Part shown: positions 23,957 through 33,025 of the stretch, piece after piece
Numbering within the stretch: position 1 is the first letter of the stretch
Layout: every line of letters begins with the position of its first letter
Assembly (NCBI GenBank): GCA_005881895.1
Contig: VBCG01000147.1
Coordinates: 580 to 36,549 of the forward strand
Reading direction: 5' to 3'
DNA from: Betaproteobacteria bacterium
Lineage (GTDB): Bacteria > Pseudomonadota > Gammaproteobacteria > Burkholderiales > Casimicrobiaceae
Length of the DNA stretch: 35,970 nucleotides
Translations under genes and position numbers: made by a program
The notes under the pieces: generated by a model
Told to the model about the DNA's origin: nothing
Databases searched by the model: none
The model's input: only the letters and a program-made list of their open reading frames with translations

Positions 23957-25663
23957 ATGTTCGGTTTTCTGACGTCGGGGCACAGGGAGATTGCCGATCC
24001 GCTTGCATCGGTGAAGGCGGTGTCGGCATGGCTGCGCGGCTTGCCCGCGCAGGACGTAATCGGGCGTCAGCTGGCCGTGTTGGGCGCATTCGACTCGTCG
24101 CGCCAAGCGCGCCATCCGCTCGATCCTGGACGCGTACAGGCGCTTCTGTTCCTTGATGCGGCGCTTGGTGCCGATCGCCGCCAACTCGTCAAGCAGTACG
24201 TCGAAAACGCCGACGGCGGCACGCAGCTTTCGCAACGGATCTGGAAAGCCGCGTTCGACCTTTCGCAAGGGTACGAAACCGCCTACCAATCGATACTTGA
24301 GGAGGCGCTGCTCCAGAGCAACAACCCGCGGTGGAAATCGCTCGTCCCGCTGCTGTTCGCGCGGCTCATCCACTACTTCGGTAGCGACGCGAAGCTCCGC
24401 GTCTTCCGCTTCGAGCGCTGGATTCCGGCGAAATGGGTCGAGCTCCATCACGTTTATATGCGCGCGGCCGAGCTTGGCATCGATCGCGTTCCGACGGTGC
24501 TCGGGCATGGCCCGAACACGACGCAGTGGACCGTCGAGCAGGAATACGTGTATGCGTTGCTGATCCATCAGCTCAATACCGGCAACATGACCCCGGCCGA
24601 GCTCGATTGGGCTTATGCGCAGATTCGCGGCTGGAGCCGCCGCCTGTCGCTCGACGCCGTCGCGCGATCGATGGAAGGGTTCCTGGTTGATGTCGGCGGA
24701 AAGACAGGTCTCGTGCGTCCGCTCGGCAACGATGCGGGCTTGATGCTGCGCTACCTCGACACGACGCCGGTTTGCGATCAACTCGATCGTGCGGTCACTG
24801 CGCTTCGGCGTGCCGAATCCCCTGAGCGGAGCGGCGTGCTTTCGATCAATCAGCGGCGCGTCGCCATACTCGAAAAGATCCGGCCGGCGATCGCACCGAA
24901 CCTCAATTCCAACTTGCGTCGCGATCCCCGCAGCGCGTGCGGCGTGACCGCGCGCGTGCGCGTCGGCCTTGCGCGCATTTGTCACGAGCTCGCCTCGAGC
25001 GATACCAAGGACGCCATACCGGAACTCACGGGCGCCAATCGCGTCGAGCAAGAGCAGATCGAGGTGTACACGGTCGCCGATGTCGCACCAGTCAAGCGCG
25101 CGGTGCGCGACGAGCACGACTCCATCGCGGCGAGCCTCTCGTCGTTCACCGATCCGATGTGGCACGTCAAGGACCGCAGCATTGCGGGACTTCGCATCGG
25201 CGCCACCGGCGGTGTCGGTCAAGCGTTGTCGCTCGGCGCTCTCGTCGCGGTGCGCCAATCCGATGTGTCCGAATGGCTGCTTGGCGTTGTCCGGCGGCTG
25301 AACAAGCTGTCGCCGGACGAGGTCGAAGGCGGTCTCGCGATTATTGCGGACAACGTCGTGCCGGTTACGCTGTACACGAAACGCGAGTCCAAGGACGATA
25401 TGGGCTTCGTCGTCAACGGCGTCGATGTGTCGACGATCGGCGCCCGCTTCGAAGCGCTTTACCTCCCGCCGCCGTCGCGGCCCGACAAGCCGTTGATGGT
25501 CAAAACGATCATCGTGCCGACACCCGAATATGCGGAAGGCCGCAACGTCATTCTGGCGACCGGCCGCTCGGTCTACACGATCGTGCTGCGTCATTTGATC
25601 GAGCAGCGCGCGGACTGGAGCTGGACCGCGATCCAGATCACCGAGAAGAAGGCGCGGATTTAA
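23957..25663 (+). CDS. Large conserved protein with possible C-terminal PilZ-like domain
   Basis: This 568-residue soluble protein begins with a helical region (about 1-300; segments such as WKAAFDLSQGYETAYQSILEEALLQ and ARLIHYFGSDAKLRVFRFERW) that I do not recognise by structure. A shorter C-terminal region is probably beta-rich. In it, DRSIAGLRIG (Asp406) fits the Asp-x-Ser-x-x-Gly element of PilZ domains, which bind cyclic di-GMP together with an upstream Arg-x3-Arg, but an exact RxxxR is not clear here. Automatic annotations sometimes name such proteins cyclic-di-GMP-binding. It diverges from the FKBP gene; its promoter has not been identified. The minus-strand frame across it is a shadow. 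Confidence 0.65.
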   Translation: MFGFLTSGHREIADPLASVKAVSAWLRGLPAQDVIGRQLAVLGAFDSSRQARHPLDPGRVQALLFLDAALGADRRQLVKQYVENADGGTQLSQRIWKAAFDLSQGYETAYQSILEEALLQSNNPRWKSLVPLLFARLIHYFGSDAKLRVFRFERWIPAKWVELHHVYMRAAELGIDRVPTVLGHGPNTTQWTVEQEYVYALLIHQLNTGNMTPAELDWAYAQIRGWSRRLSLDAVARSMEGFLVDVGGKTGLVRPLGNDAGLMLRYLDTTPVCDQLDRAVTALRRAESPERSGVLSINQRRVAILEKIRPAIAPNLNSNLRRDPRSACGVTARVRVGLARICHELASSDTKDAIPELTGANRVEQEQIEVYTVADVAPVKRAVRDEHDSIAASLSSFTDPMWHVKDRSIAGLRIGATGGVGQALSLGALVAVRQSDVSEWLLGVVRRLNKLSPDEVEGGLAIIADNVVPVTLYTKRESKDDMGFVVNGVDVSTIGARFEALYLPPPSRPDKPLMVKTIIVPTPEYAEGRNVILATGRSVYTIVLRHLIEQRADWSWTAIQITEKKARI

Positions 25664-25753
25664 CGATTGACTCCCGGACCGTGCGTCGAGTAGTTTGCGC
25701 ACGCGTCGCGATGACATTGCACTGCAATCATTTGCGGCGTCGGATCATCGCAT

Positions 25754-26887
25754 GTGGGGAAAATGAACTTCAGGAATTCGCTTGGAATCCTCGCGATTGC
25801 GGTTACTCTTGCGCCGTTGCCGGCGAATGCCGTGCAAAACTACGTCGCTATGCCGCTGGGCGGGCTTGGCGGTTCGACCAGCTATGGCGTAGGTCTCAAT
25901 GCGATCGGTCAAACCACCGGCGGCTCGTTTACGGCAGGCGACGCAGCGGTGCATGCGTTTCGTCATTCCGGCGCCGCTATGGTCGATCTTGGCACGCTCT
26001 GAGGCACAAATAGCTCAGGCAGAGCGATCAACGCGAGTGGGCAGGTCGCGGGCGCTTCGGATGTGCCCCGGAACCTGAACCAGCACGCGTTCCTTTATTC
26101 CGGCGCGAACATGCTGGACTTGGGAGTTTTGCCCGGTGGGGCATATAGCTCGGCGTGGGGAATCAACGCGGGTGGAGTGGTCGTCGGTGCAGCAACGCCT
26201 GCGGGCACAAGTGCTACGCACGCATTCCTTTATTCCAGCGGTACGATGACCGATTTGGGAACGCTAGGCGGCGCGATGAGCACCGCGATGGGTATCAATG
26301 ACAGCGGACAGGTGACGGGAGACGCGCAAACAGTCAGTGGTTCATTTCATCCGTTCGTCTATGCCGGGGGGCTCAATGCTCGACCTAGGAACTCTTGGCG
26401 GTTCGAACGGTTCTGGGACGGCAATCAACGTCAGTGGGCAGATAGCGGGATTCGCTGAAACGTCAAGCGGATCAACACATGCATTTCGATACTCAAGTGG
26501 AACGATGGTCGACCTGGGAGTGCTGGCAGGCGGCTCGTTCAGCGCTGGCTTCGGAATCGATAATAACGGTCAGGTGGTCGGATTTGCAGACATTTCGGGA
26601 CTCACCGATTCCCGGGGCGTTCATCTACACCGGCGGGACGATGCACGACCTGAACTCGCTTGTCGTCTCCGGTTTGGGTGGAATGACCCTAACGATCGCG
26701 GATGACATCAACGATGTCGGTCAAATTGTCGGGACGGGATGCCTCGGGGACTACGTGTCTGGCCTTCCGCCTCGATCCAGTCTCGATCGCTGCGTCAGCA
26801 AGTCCGGTACCGGCGTTGTCACAATGGATGTTGCTCGTGATGGTACTGACGATAATTGGCGTTGCAACGCGGCACCGTCATCGCTAA
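25754..26887 (+). pseudogene. Decayed HAF-repeat surface protein with IPTL-CTERM-like tail
   Basis: The reading frame starts with a signal peptide (GTG 25754 or ATG 25763) and runs through repeats of the HAF type: DLGTL..., HAFLYSGANMLDLGVL, HAFLYSSGTMTDLGTL and HAFRYSSGTMVDLGVL. The coding path is broken four times. A TGA at 26000 replaces an expected Gly. One extra base falls in the G6 run at 26366-26371. A shift near cccgggg, 26611-26617, and another within 26741-26761 follow. Past the last shift, ASPVPALSQWMLLVMVLTIIG plus a basic end (RHRHR) looks like the IPTL-CTERM sorting signal, stopping at 26887. The protein is probably no longer made as a whole. Confidence 0.8.
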
Positions 26888-26951
26888 TTTCATTTGAGCA
26901 CTCCGCCGCCCTTTGCGCCGACAGATTCGTAATCCGCCAGCGAGTTCTCCT

Positions 26952-27806
26952 CTAGTCGAACGGTCTAAATCTGAGCTGGAGCGTCCGCTGGAAAAGCTCG
27001 GGTTGCGTCGGTTTCGGCAACGGTGACGATTTCAGGATCGCGCGCTGAACTGCATCATCGTAGGCGCGCACACCGCTCGATTTTTGCAACTGAACCTCGA
27101 GCACTTCACCCGTCGGCAATTGCACGACATTGAAGATGGCCTCGGGATTGCCGGCCATATCGGGCGGCAGGATCACGTTGCTGCGAATCTTTGCGCGAAT
27201 CTTGTCGATCCACTCGGCTTCCGAACGATTGCGCGTCGCTTGCGCAGAAAGTGTGGCGCGCTCGCGCGATTCACGTTCGGCCTGCGCGCGCATCTGCGCT
27301 TCGCGTTCCGCTTGCACGCGCGACTGCGTCTCGCGCTCGGCTTGCGCGCGCATTGCCGCTACTTCGCGTTGCTGACGCTCCCGTAGCTCGGCTTGCTTCT
27401 TCTCCTCCTGTTTCTTTGCTTCGGCCTCCTTCCGTTCCGCTTCTTCCTTGCGCTTGCGCTCGGCTTCTGCCTTGGCCTTGAGCGCGATGTCGGGCGCCTG
27501 CGGTGGCGGCGGAGGAGGAGGGACCGGTTTGGGCTCCGGTGGCTGGGGCTTGGGTTCGGGCCGAGGCTCGGGCTTAGGCTCCGGCAGAGGCGGAGGTTTT
27601 ACTTCCGGCGGAGGGGGCTCGGCAACGGGCGTCTTCGCAGGCGGCGCGTAAAGCTCGGCGGAAACTGGCACAGGTTCGCTTCTCCGCCACGACACGGAAA
27701 AGATCAGCACGACGAGAAAGATCAAATTGACGAAGATCGCGAGTGCCAGCGCCGTCCATTTGCCGCGGGGCAGTCGCGGTCGGTGAGGTCTTTCGTGCGA
27801 GGGCAT
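26952..27806 (-). CDS. tolA: Cell envelope protein TolA (TonB-like C-terminal domain)
   Basis: TolA spans the periplasm and links the TolQR motor to the outer membrane. The 284-residue protein has one membrane helix (about residues 17-39), a Pro-rich stretch (about 55-104), a charged helical region full of Ala/Glu/Arg with repeated RAQAERE (about 108-205), and a C-terminal TonB/TolA-like domain (about 210-284; SNVILPPDMAGNPEAIFNVVQLPTGEV). It is shorter than E. coli TolA. The ATG overlaps the tolR stop by one base (TAATG). tolB and pal do not follow; the decayed HAF gene converges with it. Confidence 0.9.
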   Translation of the reverse strand: MPSHERPHRPRLPRGKWTALALAIFVNLIFLVVLIFSVSWRRSEPVPVSAELYAPPAKTPVAEPPPPEVKPPPLPEPKPEPRPEPKPQPPEPKPVPPPPPPPQAPDIALKAKAEAERKRKEEAERKEAEAKKQEEKKQAELRERQQREVAAMRAQAERETQSRVQAEREAQMRAQAERESRERATLSAQATRNRSEAEWIDKIRAKIRSNVILPPDMAGNPEAIFNVVQLPTGEVLEVQLQKSSGVRAYDDAVQRAILKSSPLPKPTQPELFQRTLQLRFRPFD

Positions 27807-28216
27807 TACGTCGGCGAGCGCGCGAGCAGACCGACTTTTTTCACGCCCTTCTGCTGCAGAAGATCGATCAGCTTGATCACCTCTTCGTAGCGAGCGTTTG
27901 CGGCCGCCTCGATGACGACAGGGCGTTCCTGCTTCGCCTGCAGCTCCAGGATCTGCGCGACCGCGTCGTTCACCGACAAGCGCTTCTGCGTCGCCTTAGT
28001 GAGTTGGTCCTCCAGCGAGAACGTCTTGTCTGCATTCAGCGTAATCTTGAGGGGCGGGGACGGTGGCGGCGTCAGCTTGCTCCCAACCGTCGGCAGTTCG
28101 ATCACGCCAGGAGTGATCAGCGGCGCGGTCACCATGAAGATGACGAGCAATACCAGCATCACGTCAATGTACGGAACGACGTTGATCTGGTTGATCGGCT
28201 TGCGGACTCGGCGCAT
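27806..28216 (-). CDS. tolR: Proton-channel subunit TolR
   Basis: TolR is an ExbD-family partner of TolQ in the inner membrane. The 136-residue protein has the opening NQINVVPYIDVMLVLLVIFMV helix, in which the Asp in YIDVM is the essential channel acid, and a periplasmic domain ending VGLLARSPT. It follows tolQ by 9 bases and its stop overlaps tolA. Length and order are standard for TolR. Confidence 0.95.
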   Translation of the reverse strand: MRRVRKPINQINVVPYIDVMLVLLVIFMVTAPLITPGVIELPTVGSKLTPPPSPPLKITLNADKTFSLEDQLTKATQKRLSVNDAVAQILELQAKQERPVVIEAAANARYEEVIKLIDLLQQKGVKKVGLLARSPT

Positions 28217-28225
28217 TGTCGTGAC

Positions 28226-28894
28226 TCAACCCTGCCGTTGCAGAATGTTCGAGAACTCCTCGATGAACGTCTCGTAGCGGACCGCGAGGCGATCGACGTC
28301 GTGCGTGTAGCGGTTGTACGCGACGACCGCCGGAATGGCGGCGAAGAGGCCGATGGCCGTCGCGATCAGCGCTTCCGCGATCCCCGGCGCAACGTTGGCG
28401 AGCGTCGCCTGGCTCACGTTCGCAAGGCCCCGAAATGCATTCATGATGCCCCAGACCGTTCCGAACAAGCCGATGTAGGGCGAGACCGATCCCACAGTTG
28501 CGAGTCCCGCCAGATTCGCTTCGATCGTGTCGATCTCGCGCTGGTACGCGGCGCGCATCGCGCGTCGCGCGGAATCGAGCGTAATGCCCGACGTGCTGCC
28601 CTGACGGCGATGCTTCGAATACTCGCGAAAGCCCGCGCTAAAAATATGCTCGAGCCCGCCGCCAACGCGCATCTGGCTCGCGCGCTGGAACAGCTCGGCC
28701 AGATCACCGCCTTTCCAGAATTCGTCTTCGAATGCATCGGTCTCGCGCGTCGCGCGCTTCAGCTGAAACAGCTTGAGAAAGATCTGCCACCACGACCACA
28801 GCGACAGAATGGCGAGAAGCGCGATCACCGCTTGCACGATGAACGACGCATGCACGATCAGCGTCACGAACGAGAGGTCGGTATGGACGTTCAT
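28226..28894 (-). CDS. tolQ: Proton-channel subunit TolQ
   Basis: TolQ is an ExbB/MotA-like inner-membrane protein that forms the motor with TolR and energises TolA. The 222-residue protein has a first membrane helix (about 12-35), a cytoplasmic region (LDSARRAMRAAYQREIDTIEANLAGLATVGSVSPYIGLFGTVWGI), and the pore helices containing GIAEALIATAIGLFAAIPAVVAYNRY. I use the ATG at 28894, which overlaps the ybgC stop (ATGA); a longer frame adds an unrelated tail. Gene order ybgC-tolQ-tolR-tolA is conserved here. Confidence 0.95.
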   Translation of the reverse strand: MNVHTDLSFVTLIVHASFIVQAVIALLAILSLWSWWQIFLKLFQLKRATRETDAFEDEFWKGGDLAELFQRASQMRVGGGLEHIFSAGFREYSKHRRQGSTSGITLDSARRAMRAAYQREIDTIEANLAGLATVGSVSPYIGLFGTVWGIMNAFRGLANVSQATLANVAPGIAEALIATAIGLFAAIPAVVAYNRYTHDVDRLAVRYETFIEEFSNILQRQG

Positions 28895-29370
28895 TCTGTG
28901 GGGTCGAGGACGTCTCGCAACGGTTTGGGGATACGGGTGGGACGCCAGCGCACCGTATCGACACACGCCAATGTCACTTGCGCGTTGGTGAGCGCGACGC
29001 CATCACGCCGGCACGATTGCATCGCGGCGAGGCGACTCAAACCGCGCTCGGCCGCTTCGACCGTGACGTCGAGCGTATCGTTCAGACGCGCGGGTTGCAG
29101 GAAATCGATTTCGACCCGATGAACGACGAAGGCGATGCCATGGCTTCGCTCGAACGCCGCCAGCGGAAAGCCGAGCGCGGCGAGCCATTCGGTTCGGGCG
29201 CGCTCCATGTACTTCAGATAGTTTGCATAGTAGACGACGCCGGCAGCATCGGTGTCTTCGTAATAGACGCGCACGGGAAAGACGAATGGACCCCCACGCT
29301 TGCGGCTACGCCGCCGCGCTGCCCCCAGACGGGGAGTATTCGCGCCTTGGGACGGCCCTGCGGCGCTCAT
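28891..29370 (-). CDS. ybgC: Tol-Pal system acyl-CoA thioesterase YbgC
   Basis: This 159-residue hotdog-fold thioesterase has the family motif VYYEDTDAAGVVYYANYLKYMERARTEWL; the catalytic Asp is the one in EDTDAAG. An N-terminal extension of about 30 polar, Arg-rich residues precedes it. I chose ATG at 29370; the longer frame from 29430 would overlap ruvB. YbgC acts on acyl chains at the cell envelope and is usually encoded first in the tol-pal cluster, as here. Confidence 0.92.
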   Translation of the reverse strand: MSAAGPSQGANTPRLGAARRRSRKRGGPFVFPVRVYYEDTDAAGVVYYANYLKYMERARTEWLAALGFPLAAFERSHGIAFVVHRVEIDFLQPARLNDTLDVTVEAAERGLSRLAAMQSCRRDGVALTNAQVTLACVDTVRWRPTRIPKPLRDVLDPTE

Positions 29371-29380
29371 CGGCGCGGCG

Positions 29381-30430
29381 TCATTCGCCCGGGAAGAGAT
29401 CGGCTGCTGCGCCCGGCGTCGGCGGCGCAAGTCCGAAATGCCGATACGACAGCGCCGTGGCGATCCGGCCGCGCGATGTCCGCTGCAGGAATCCTTGTTG
29501 AATCAGATACGGCTCGAGCACGTCCTCGATCGTGTCGCGCTCCTCCCCGATTGCGGCGGCGAGATTGTCGATGCCGACCGGGCCGCCGTCGAACTTCGAG
29601 AGCACCGTCTGCAACAGTTTGCGATCCATGACATCGAGACCCAAGGCGTCGACGTCCAGCATCGCCAGCGCGGCGTCGGCGACCTTGCGCGTGACGTCGC
29701 CGTCCGCCCTCACTTCGGCGAAATCGCGAACGCGGCGCAACAGCCGGTTGGCAATTCGCGGCGTTCCACGCGAGCGCCGGGCGATTTCGAGCGCGCCGTC
29801 CGGATCGACATCGATCTTTAGAAGATGCGCCGAGCGCGCAACGATCCGCGTCAATTCTTCGGCGGAGTAAAACTCGAGCCGCGCGACGATGCCAAAGCGG
29901 TCGCGCAGCGGATTGGTGAGCATACCCGCGCGCGTCGTCGCGCCGACCAAGGTGAACGGTGGCAAATCGAGCTTCACGCTGCGCGCCGCAGGCCCCTCGC
30001 CGATCATGATGTCGATCTGAAAATCCTCGAGCGCGGGATACAGAATTTCCTCGACAATCGGCGAGAGTCGATGAATCTCGTCGATGAACAGCACGTCGCG
30101 CGGTTCGAGGTTGGTGAGCAGCGCGGCGAGATCGCCGGGACGTTCAAGCACCGGCCCCGATGTCTGGCGCAGATTGACGCCGAGCTCGTGCGCGAGGATG
30201 TGCGAGAGCGTCGTCTTGCCGAGTCCCGGCGGTCCGAACAGCAGCACGTGGTCGAGCGCTTCGCCGCGTTTGCGGGCGGCCTCGATGAAGATGCCGAGCT
30301 GGTTGCGGATTTTTTCCTGGCCGATGTATTCGTTCAACTCGCGCGGCCGCAACGAGCGCTCGAACGCTTCCTCCTGCGGGCTCAGTGGCTTCCCGGTCAC
30401 CGTGCGCTTGAGCTCGTCGTTCTCGATCAT
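29381..30430 (-). CDS. ruvB: Holliday junction DNA helicase RuvB
   Basis: RuvB is the AAA+ motor that drives branch migration with RuvA. The product, 349 residues from ATG 30430 (a TTG three codons earlier is also possible), has Walker A GPPGLGKT (about residues 66-73), Walker B LFIDEIHR, the sensor 1 region [12 protein letters not shown], and the C-terminal winged helix ending with [15 protein letters not shown]. It lies directly downstream of ruvA (30-base gap) and upstream of ybgC by 10 bases. Confidence 0.97.
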   Translation of the reverse strand: MIENDELKRTVTGKPLSPQEEAFERSLRPRELNEYIGQEKIRNQLGIFIEAARKRGEALDHVLLFGPPGLGKTTLSHILAHELGVNLRQTSGPVLERPGDLAALLTNLEPRDVLFIDEIHRLSPIVEEILYPALEDFQIDIMIGEGPAARSVKLDLPPFTLVGATTRAGMLTNPLRDRFGIVARLEFYSAEELTRIVARSAHLLKIDVDPDGALEIARRSRGTPRIANRLLRRVRDFAEVRADGDVTRKVADAALAMLDVDALGLDVMDRKLLQTVLSKFDGGPVGIDNLAAAIGEERDTIEDVLEPYLIQQGFLQRTSRGRIATALSYRHFGLAPPTPGAAADLFPGE

Positions 30431-30460
30431 CGCGGGCAAAGTGTAACAGCGCTCTCGGCG

Positions 30461-31042
30461 CTACGCCTTCGCGAGGAGCTTCAACGCTTGTCGTATTCCG
30501 TCACCCACCGCGAGGCCGTCGGGAAGTTGCTTCACGACGTTGGCTGCTTCCCGGTCGCTGTAACCAAGCGAGAGCAGCGCATGCAGGATGTCCGACGAAA
30601 CGGGCGCCGGGCGATGGATGTCGATCGCCGTCGTGATATCGGCGCCGAGCTTGTCTTTCAACTCGAGCAGAATCCGCTCTGCCGTCTTCTTGCCGATGCC
30701 GGGAATCTTCGTGAGACGACCGGGTTCCTGCAACGTGATGGCCCGCGCCAGCTCCGCGACCGACAGGCCCGACAACACCGCGAGCGCGATCTTCGCGCCG
30801 ATGCCGTTCACCTTGACGAGCTGGCGAAACGCGCGGCGTTCGTTTTCGCTGCCGAAGCCGTACAGCAAGTGCGCGTCTTCCCGCACGACGAGGTGAGTGA
30901 AAAGCGTGACGCGCTCACCCGTCGCGGGCAAGTTATAGAACGTGCTCATCGGCACGTCGACTTCGTATGCGACGCCTTGAACGTCGAGCAAGAGCTGCGG
31001 CGGATTCTTTTCGAGCAGAACGCCGGAAAGACGGCCGATCAT
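30461..31042 (-). CDS. ruvA: Holliday junction DNA helicase subunit RuvA
   Basis: RuvA is the tetrameric Holliday-junction-binding protein that loads RuvB. The 193-residue protein has the OB-fold opening [34 protein letters not shown], two helix-hairpin-helix motifs ([21 protein letters not shown] and [23 protein letters not shown]), and the C-terminal RuvB-contacting domain ([18 protein letters not shown]). Length and order are normal. It follows ruvC after 14 bases. Confidence 0.97.
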   Translation of the reverse strand: MIGRLSGVLLEKNPPQLLLDVQGVAYEVDVPMSTFYNLPATGERVTLFTHLVVREDAHLLYGFGSENERRAFRQLVKVNGIGAKIALAVLSGLSVAELARAITLQEPGRLTKIPGIGKKTAERILLELKDKLGADITTAIDIHRPAPVSSDILHALLSLGYSDREAANVVKQLPDGLAVGDGIRQALKLLAKA

Positions 31043-31056
31043 TGGGAGCGCACGTT

Positions 31057-31590
31057 CTACGCCAACAGCAAGCGTCCGCCACGCATTCGATAGCCCGATC
31101 GGGCCAAGCCGCCGATGCCGCTGGACGCGTGTGCGTGACAGATTGCCGTAGCAAGCGCGTCGGCGGCGTCGGCCTGCGGCATGCCGGGAAGCTGCAACAA
31201 GCGCCTCACCATTTCCTGTACTTGCGACTTCTGTGCGCGACCGCCGCCGACGACGGATTGCTTCACCTGGCCCGCCGTGTATTCGGTGACTGAAAGTCCG
31301 GCGAGCACCGCTGCTGCAATGGCGGCGCCACGGGCCTGGCCCAGCAACAACGTCGAGTTCGGATTGATATTGACGAACACTTTCTCTACCGCTACCTCGA
31401 CCGGACCGACTTCGGCGATCACGTGCGCGATATCCCGGGCAATCACGCCGAGACGAATCGGCAGGCTCGTTCCAGTCGCGCGGATGCAGCCGCTCGTGAT
31501 GTAGACGAGCGTGTTGCCATGCGTTTCGAGAACGCCGAAGCCGGTGACGCGTAAGCCGGGGTCAATACCAAGAATGCGACGAGCACTCAT
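31057..31590 (-). CDS. ruvC: Crossover junction endodeoxyribonuclease RuvC
   Basis: RuvC cuts Holliday junctions symmetrically. The 177-residue protein has an RNase-H-like fold with the acidic set beginning at Asp10 ([14 protein letters not shown]), Glu in [22 protein letters not shown], and the Asp pair in [16 protein letters not shown]. The 5' end overlaps the yebC stop by four bases (ATGA). The gene leads the ruvCAB order typical of many proteobacteria. Confidence 0.97.
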   Translation of the reverse strand: MSARRILGIDPGLRVTGFGVLETHGNTLVYITSGCIRATGTSLPIRLGVIARDIAHVIAEVGPVEVAVEKVFVNINPNSTLLLGQARGAAIAAAVLAGLSVTEYTAGQVKQSVVGGGRAQKSQVQEMVRRLLQLPGMPQADAADALATAICHAHASSGIGGLARSGYRMRGGRLLLA

Positions 31591-32312
31591 TCCGTGATGA
31601 CCGCCGACGTGTAAACCGACTGCACGTCGTCGAGGCTTTCGAGCGCATCGAGAAGCTTTTGCATTCGCTGCGCATCTTCGCCACGCATCTCGACCTCGAC
31701 TGTCGGCTTCATTGTCAGCTCGGCGAGCGCAGGCTTCAGGCCCGCCTTGACGAGTGCATCCTTGACGGCGGCAAAATCGTGCGGGCCGGTAACGACTTCA
31801 ACGCTGCCGTCGTCGTTGGTGATCACGTCGTCGGCGCCGGCGTCGAGCGCTGCTTCGATCACCTTGTCCTCGTTCGTGCCGGGTGCGAACACGATTTGCC
31901 CGCAATGCTTGAACAGATACGCGACCGAGCCGTCGGTGCCGAGGTTGCCGCCATATTTCGAGAACGCGTGCCGCACGTCTGCGACGGTGCGCGTTCGATT
32001 ATCCGTCATGCAATCGACAATCACGGCGGCGCCATTGATCCCATAGCCCTCATAGCGGATTTCTTCGTAATTCGCGCCTTCGAGACCGCCGGAGCCGCGC
32101 TTGATCGCGCGCTCGATCGTGTCCTTCGGCATGTTCTGATCGGTGGCCTTGTCGACTGCAAGGCGCAAGCGAGGATTGGCCGATGCATCGCCGCCGCCAA
32201 GCCGCGAAGCGACGGTGATTTCCCTGATCAAGCGGCTGAAAATCGCGCCGCGCTTCGCGTCGGTCGCGGCCTTGCGGTGCTTGATGTTCGCCCACTTGCT
32301 GTGGCCGGCCAT
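31587..32312 (-). CDS. YebC/PmpR family DNA-binding regulator
   Basis: This 241-residue YebC-like protein begins [22 protein letters not shown] and has the family segments [35 protein letters not shown] and [23 protein letters not shown]. Members bind DNA and act as regulators, and recent work links some to translation of proline-rich sequences. It sits next to ruvC as in many bacteria. A candidate promoter (minus-strand TATAAT at 32347-32342) lies about 35 bases upstream. Confidence 0.95.
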   Translation of the reverse strand: MAGHSKWANIKHRKAATDAKRGAIFSRLIREITVASRLGGGDASANPRLRLAVDKATDQNMPKDTIERAIKRGSGGLEGANYEEIRYEGYGINGAAVIVDCMTDNRTRTVADVRHAFSKYGGNLGTDGSVAYLFKHCGQIVFAPGTNEDKVIEAALDAGADDVITNDDGSVEVVTGPHDFAAVKDALVKAGLKPALAELTMKPTVEVEMRGEDAQRMQKLLDALESLDDVQSVYTSAVITE

Positions 32313-32341
32313 GACACACTTGGAATTGATGACAATGGAAA

Positions 32342-32347
32342 ATTATA
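32342..32347 (-). promoter_or_regulatory. Candidate -10 box upstream of yebC
   Basis: A perfect TATAAT read on the minus strand lies about 30 bases before the yebC start codon, in the only sizeable gap (81 bases) of the long minus-strand run. No good -35 stands at 16-18 bases, so this may be a weak or activator-dependent promoter for yebC-ruvCAB. Confidence 0.4.
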
Positions 32348-32393
32348 CGGGACGCAGAGACCATCGCGCTGCTTCGCGCTCGGTTATTCGCGT

Positions 32394-33023
32394 CTAGATC
32401 AACCCTTGCTCGGAAAGGAACTGTCGCAGCGTGCCAAGCCGCACGAGCGCATCGTTAATCTCGAGCATGCTTTGCTTGATCGTGAGCGGCAGTGGCAGCA
32501 ACTCGGCCAGCCGGTAACCGACCCACGAAGCATCATCAAAATGCGTTTCGGCGGGAAAGTTCTGCGGACCGATGCGCGCGGCGATCATGTCGAGGAGCTT
32601 CGCGAGGGGCGCATAGGCTTCGGGCAATGGGCACGCGGGCTCGGTCGCGATGGTTCTGACTTCGCCAACGACAAGGCCGGAAGCTTCGACGGTGTGCCTT
32701 TGCACCTGAAAGCGCGTGCCGCCGGTCGTCGCGACGTGCAATATTCCGAGCTGCGGCATTTCCCAATCGACGATGCGGGCCAGCGTGCCCACGCGCGCAA
32801 ACTCCGGCGGACCGCTGGACGACGAGGCGACTTCGTCACCCTTCGTGATCAGGCAAACGCCGAAGGGTTGCTCTTCCTTGAGGCAATCTTTCGTCATGTC
32901 GATGTAGCGCTGCTCGAACACCTTGAGCGGCAACAGACCGCCGGGAAATAACACGGTACGGAGCGGAAACAGCGGCAGCGTGAAGGGCCGGCGTTCGCCG
33001 CCACCCGAGAAGATGGACAGCAT
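32394..33023 (-). CDS. LON N-terminal (substrate-binding) domain protein
   Basis: This 209-residue protein has the LON peptidase N-terminal domain alone: LPLFPLRTVLFPGGLLPLKVFEQRYIDM (about residues 16-43), GVCLITKGDEV, GTLARIVDWEMPQLGILHVATTGGTRFQV, and a helical end. No ATPase or protease domain follows, so this is a free-standing LON-like protein, not Lon. Function is unknown; it may bind unfolded proteins. It follows ubiX with only two bases between stop and start. Confidence 0.9.
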   Translation of the reverse strand: MLSIFSGGGERRPFTLPLFPLRTVLFPGGLLPLKVFEQRYIDMTKDCLKEEQPFGVCLITKGDEVASSSSGPPEFARVGTLARIVDWEMPQLGILHVATTGGTRFQVQRHTVEASGLVVGEVRTIATEPACPLPEAYAPLAKLLDMIAARIGPQNFPAETHFDDASWVGYRLAELLPLPLTIKQSMLEINDALVRLGTLRQFLSEQGLI

Positions 33024-33025
33024 CG

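Noticed and set aside
23885-25717. Minus-strand frame of 610 codons over the PilZ-like candidate gene
   Set aside because: Antisense shadow from GC-rich codon bias; composition is Arg-heavy, no family resemblance, and the plus strand encodes a coherent protein.
27255-27360. Repeated DNA inside tolA as an independent repeat element
   Set aside because: It follows from the repeated RAQAERE-type coiled sequence of TolA and needs no separate explanation.
27743-29122. Plus-strand frame of 459 codons over tolR, tolQ and ybgC
   Set aside because: Shadow of well-recognised minus-strand genes.
29825-32951. Plus-strand frames of 422 and 430 codons over ruvBA and yebC/LON genes
   Set aside because: Antisense shadows; the minus-strand genes have clear family motifs.
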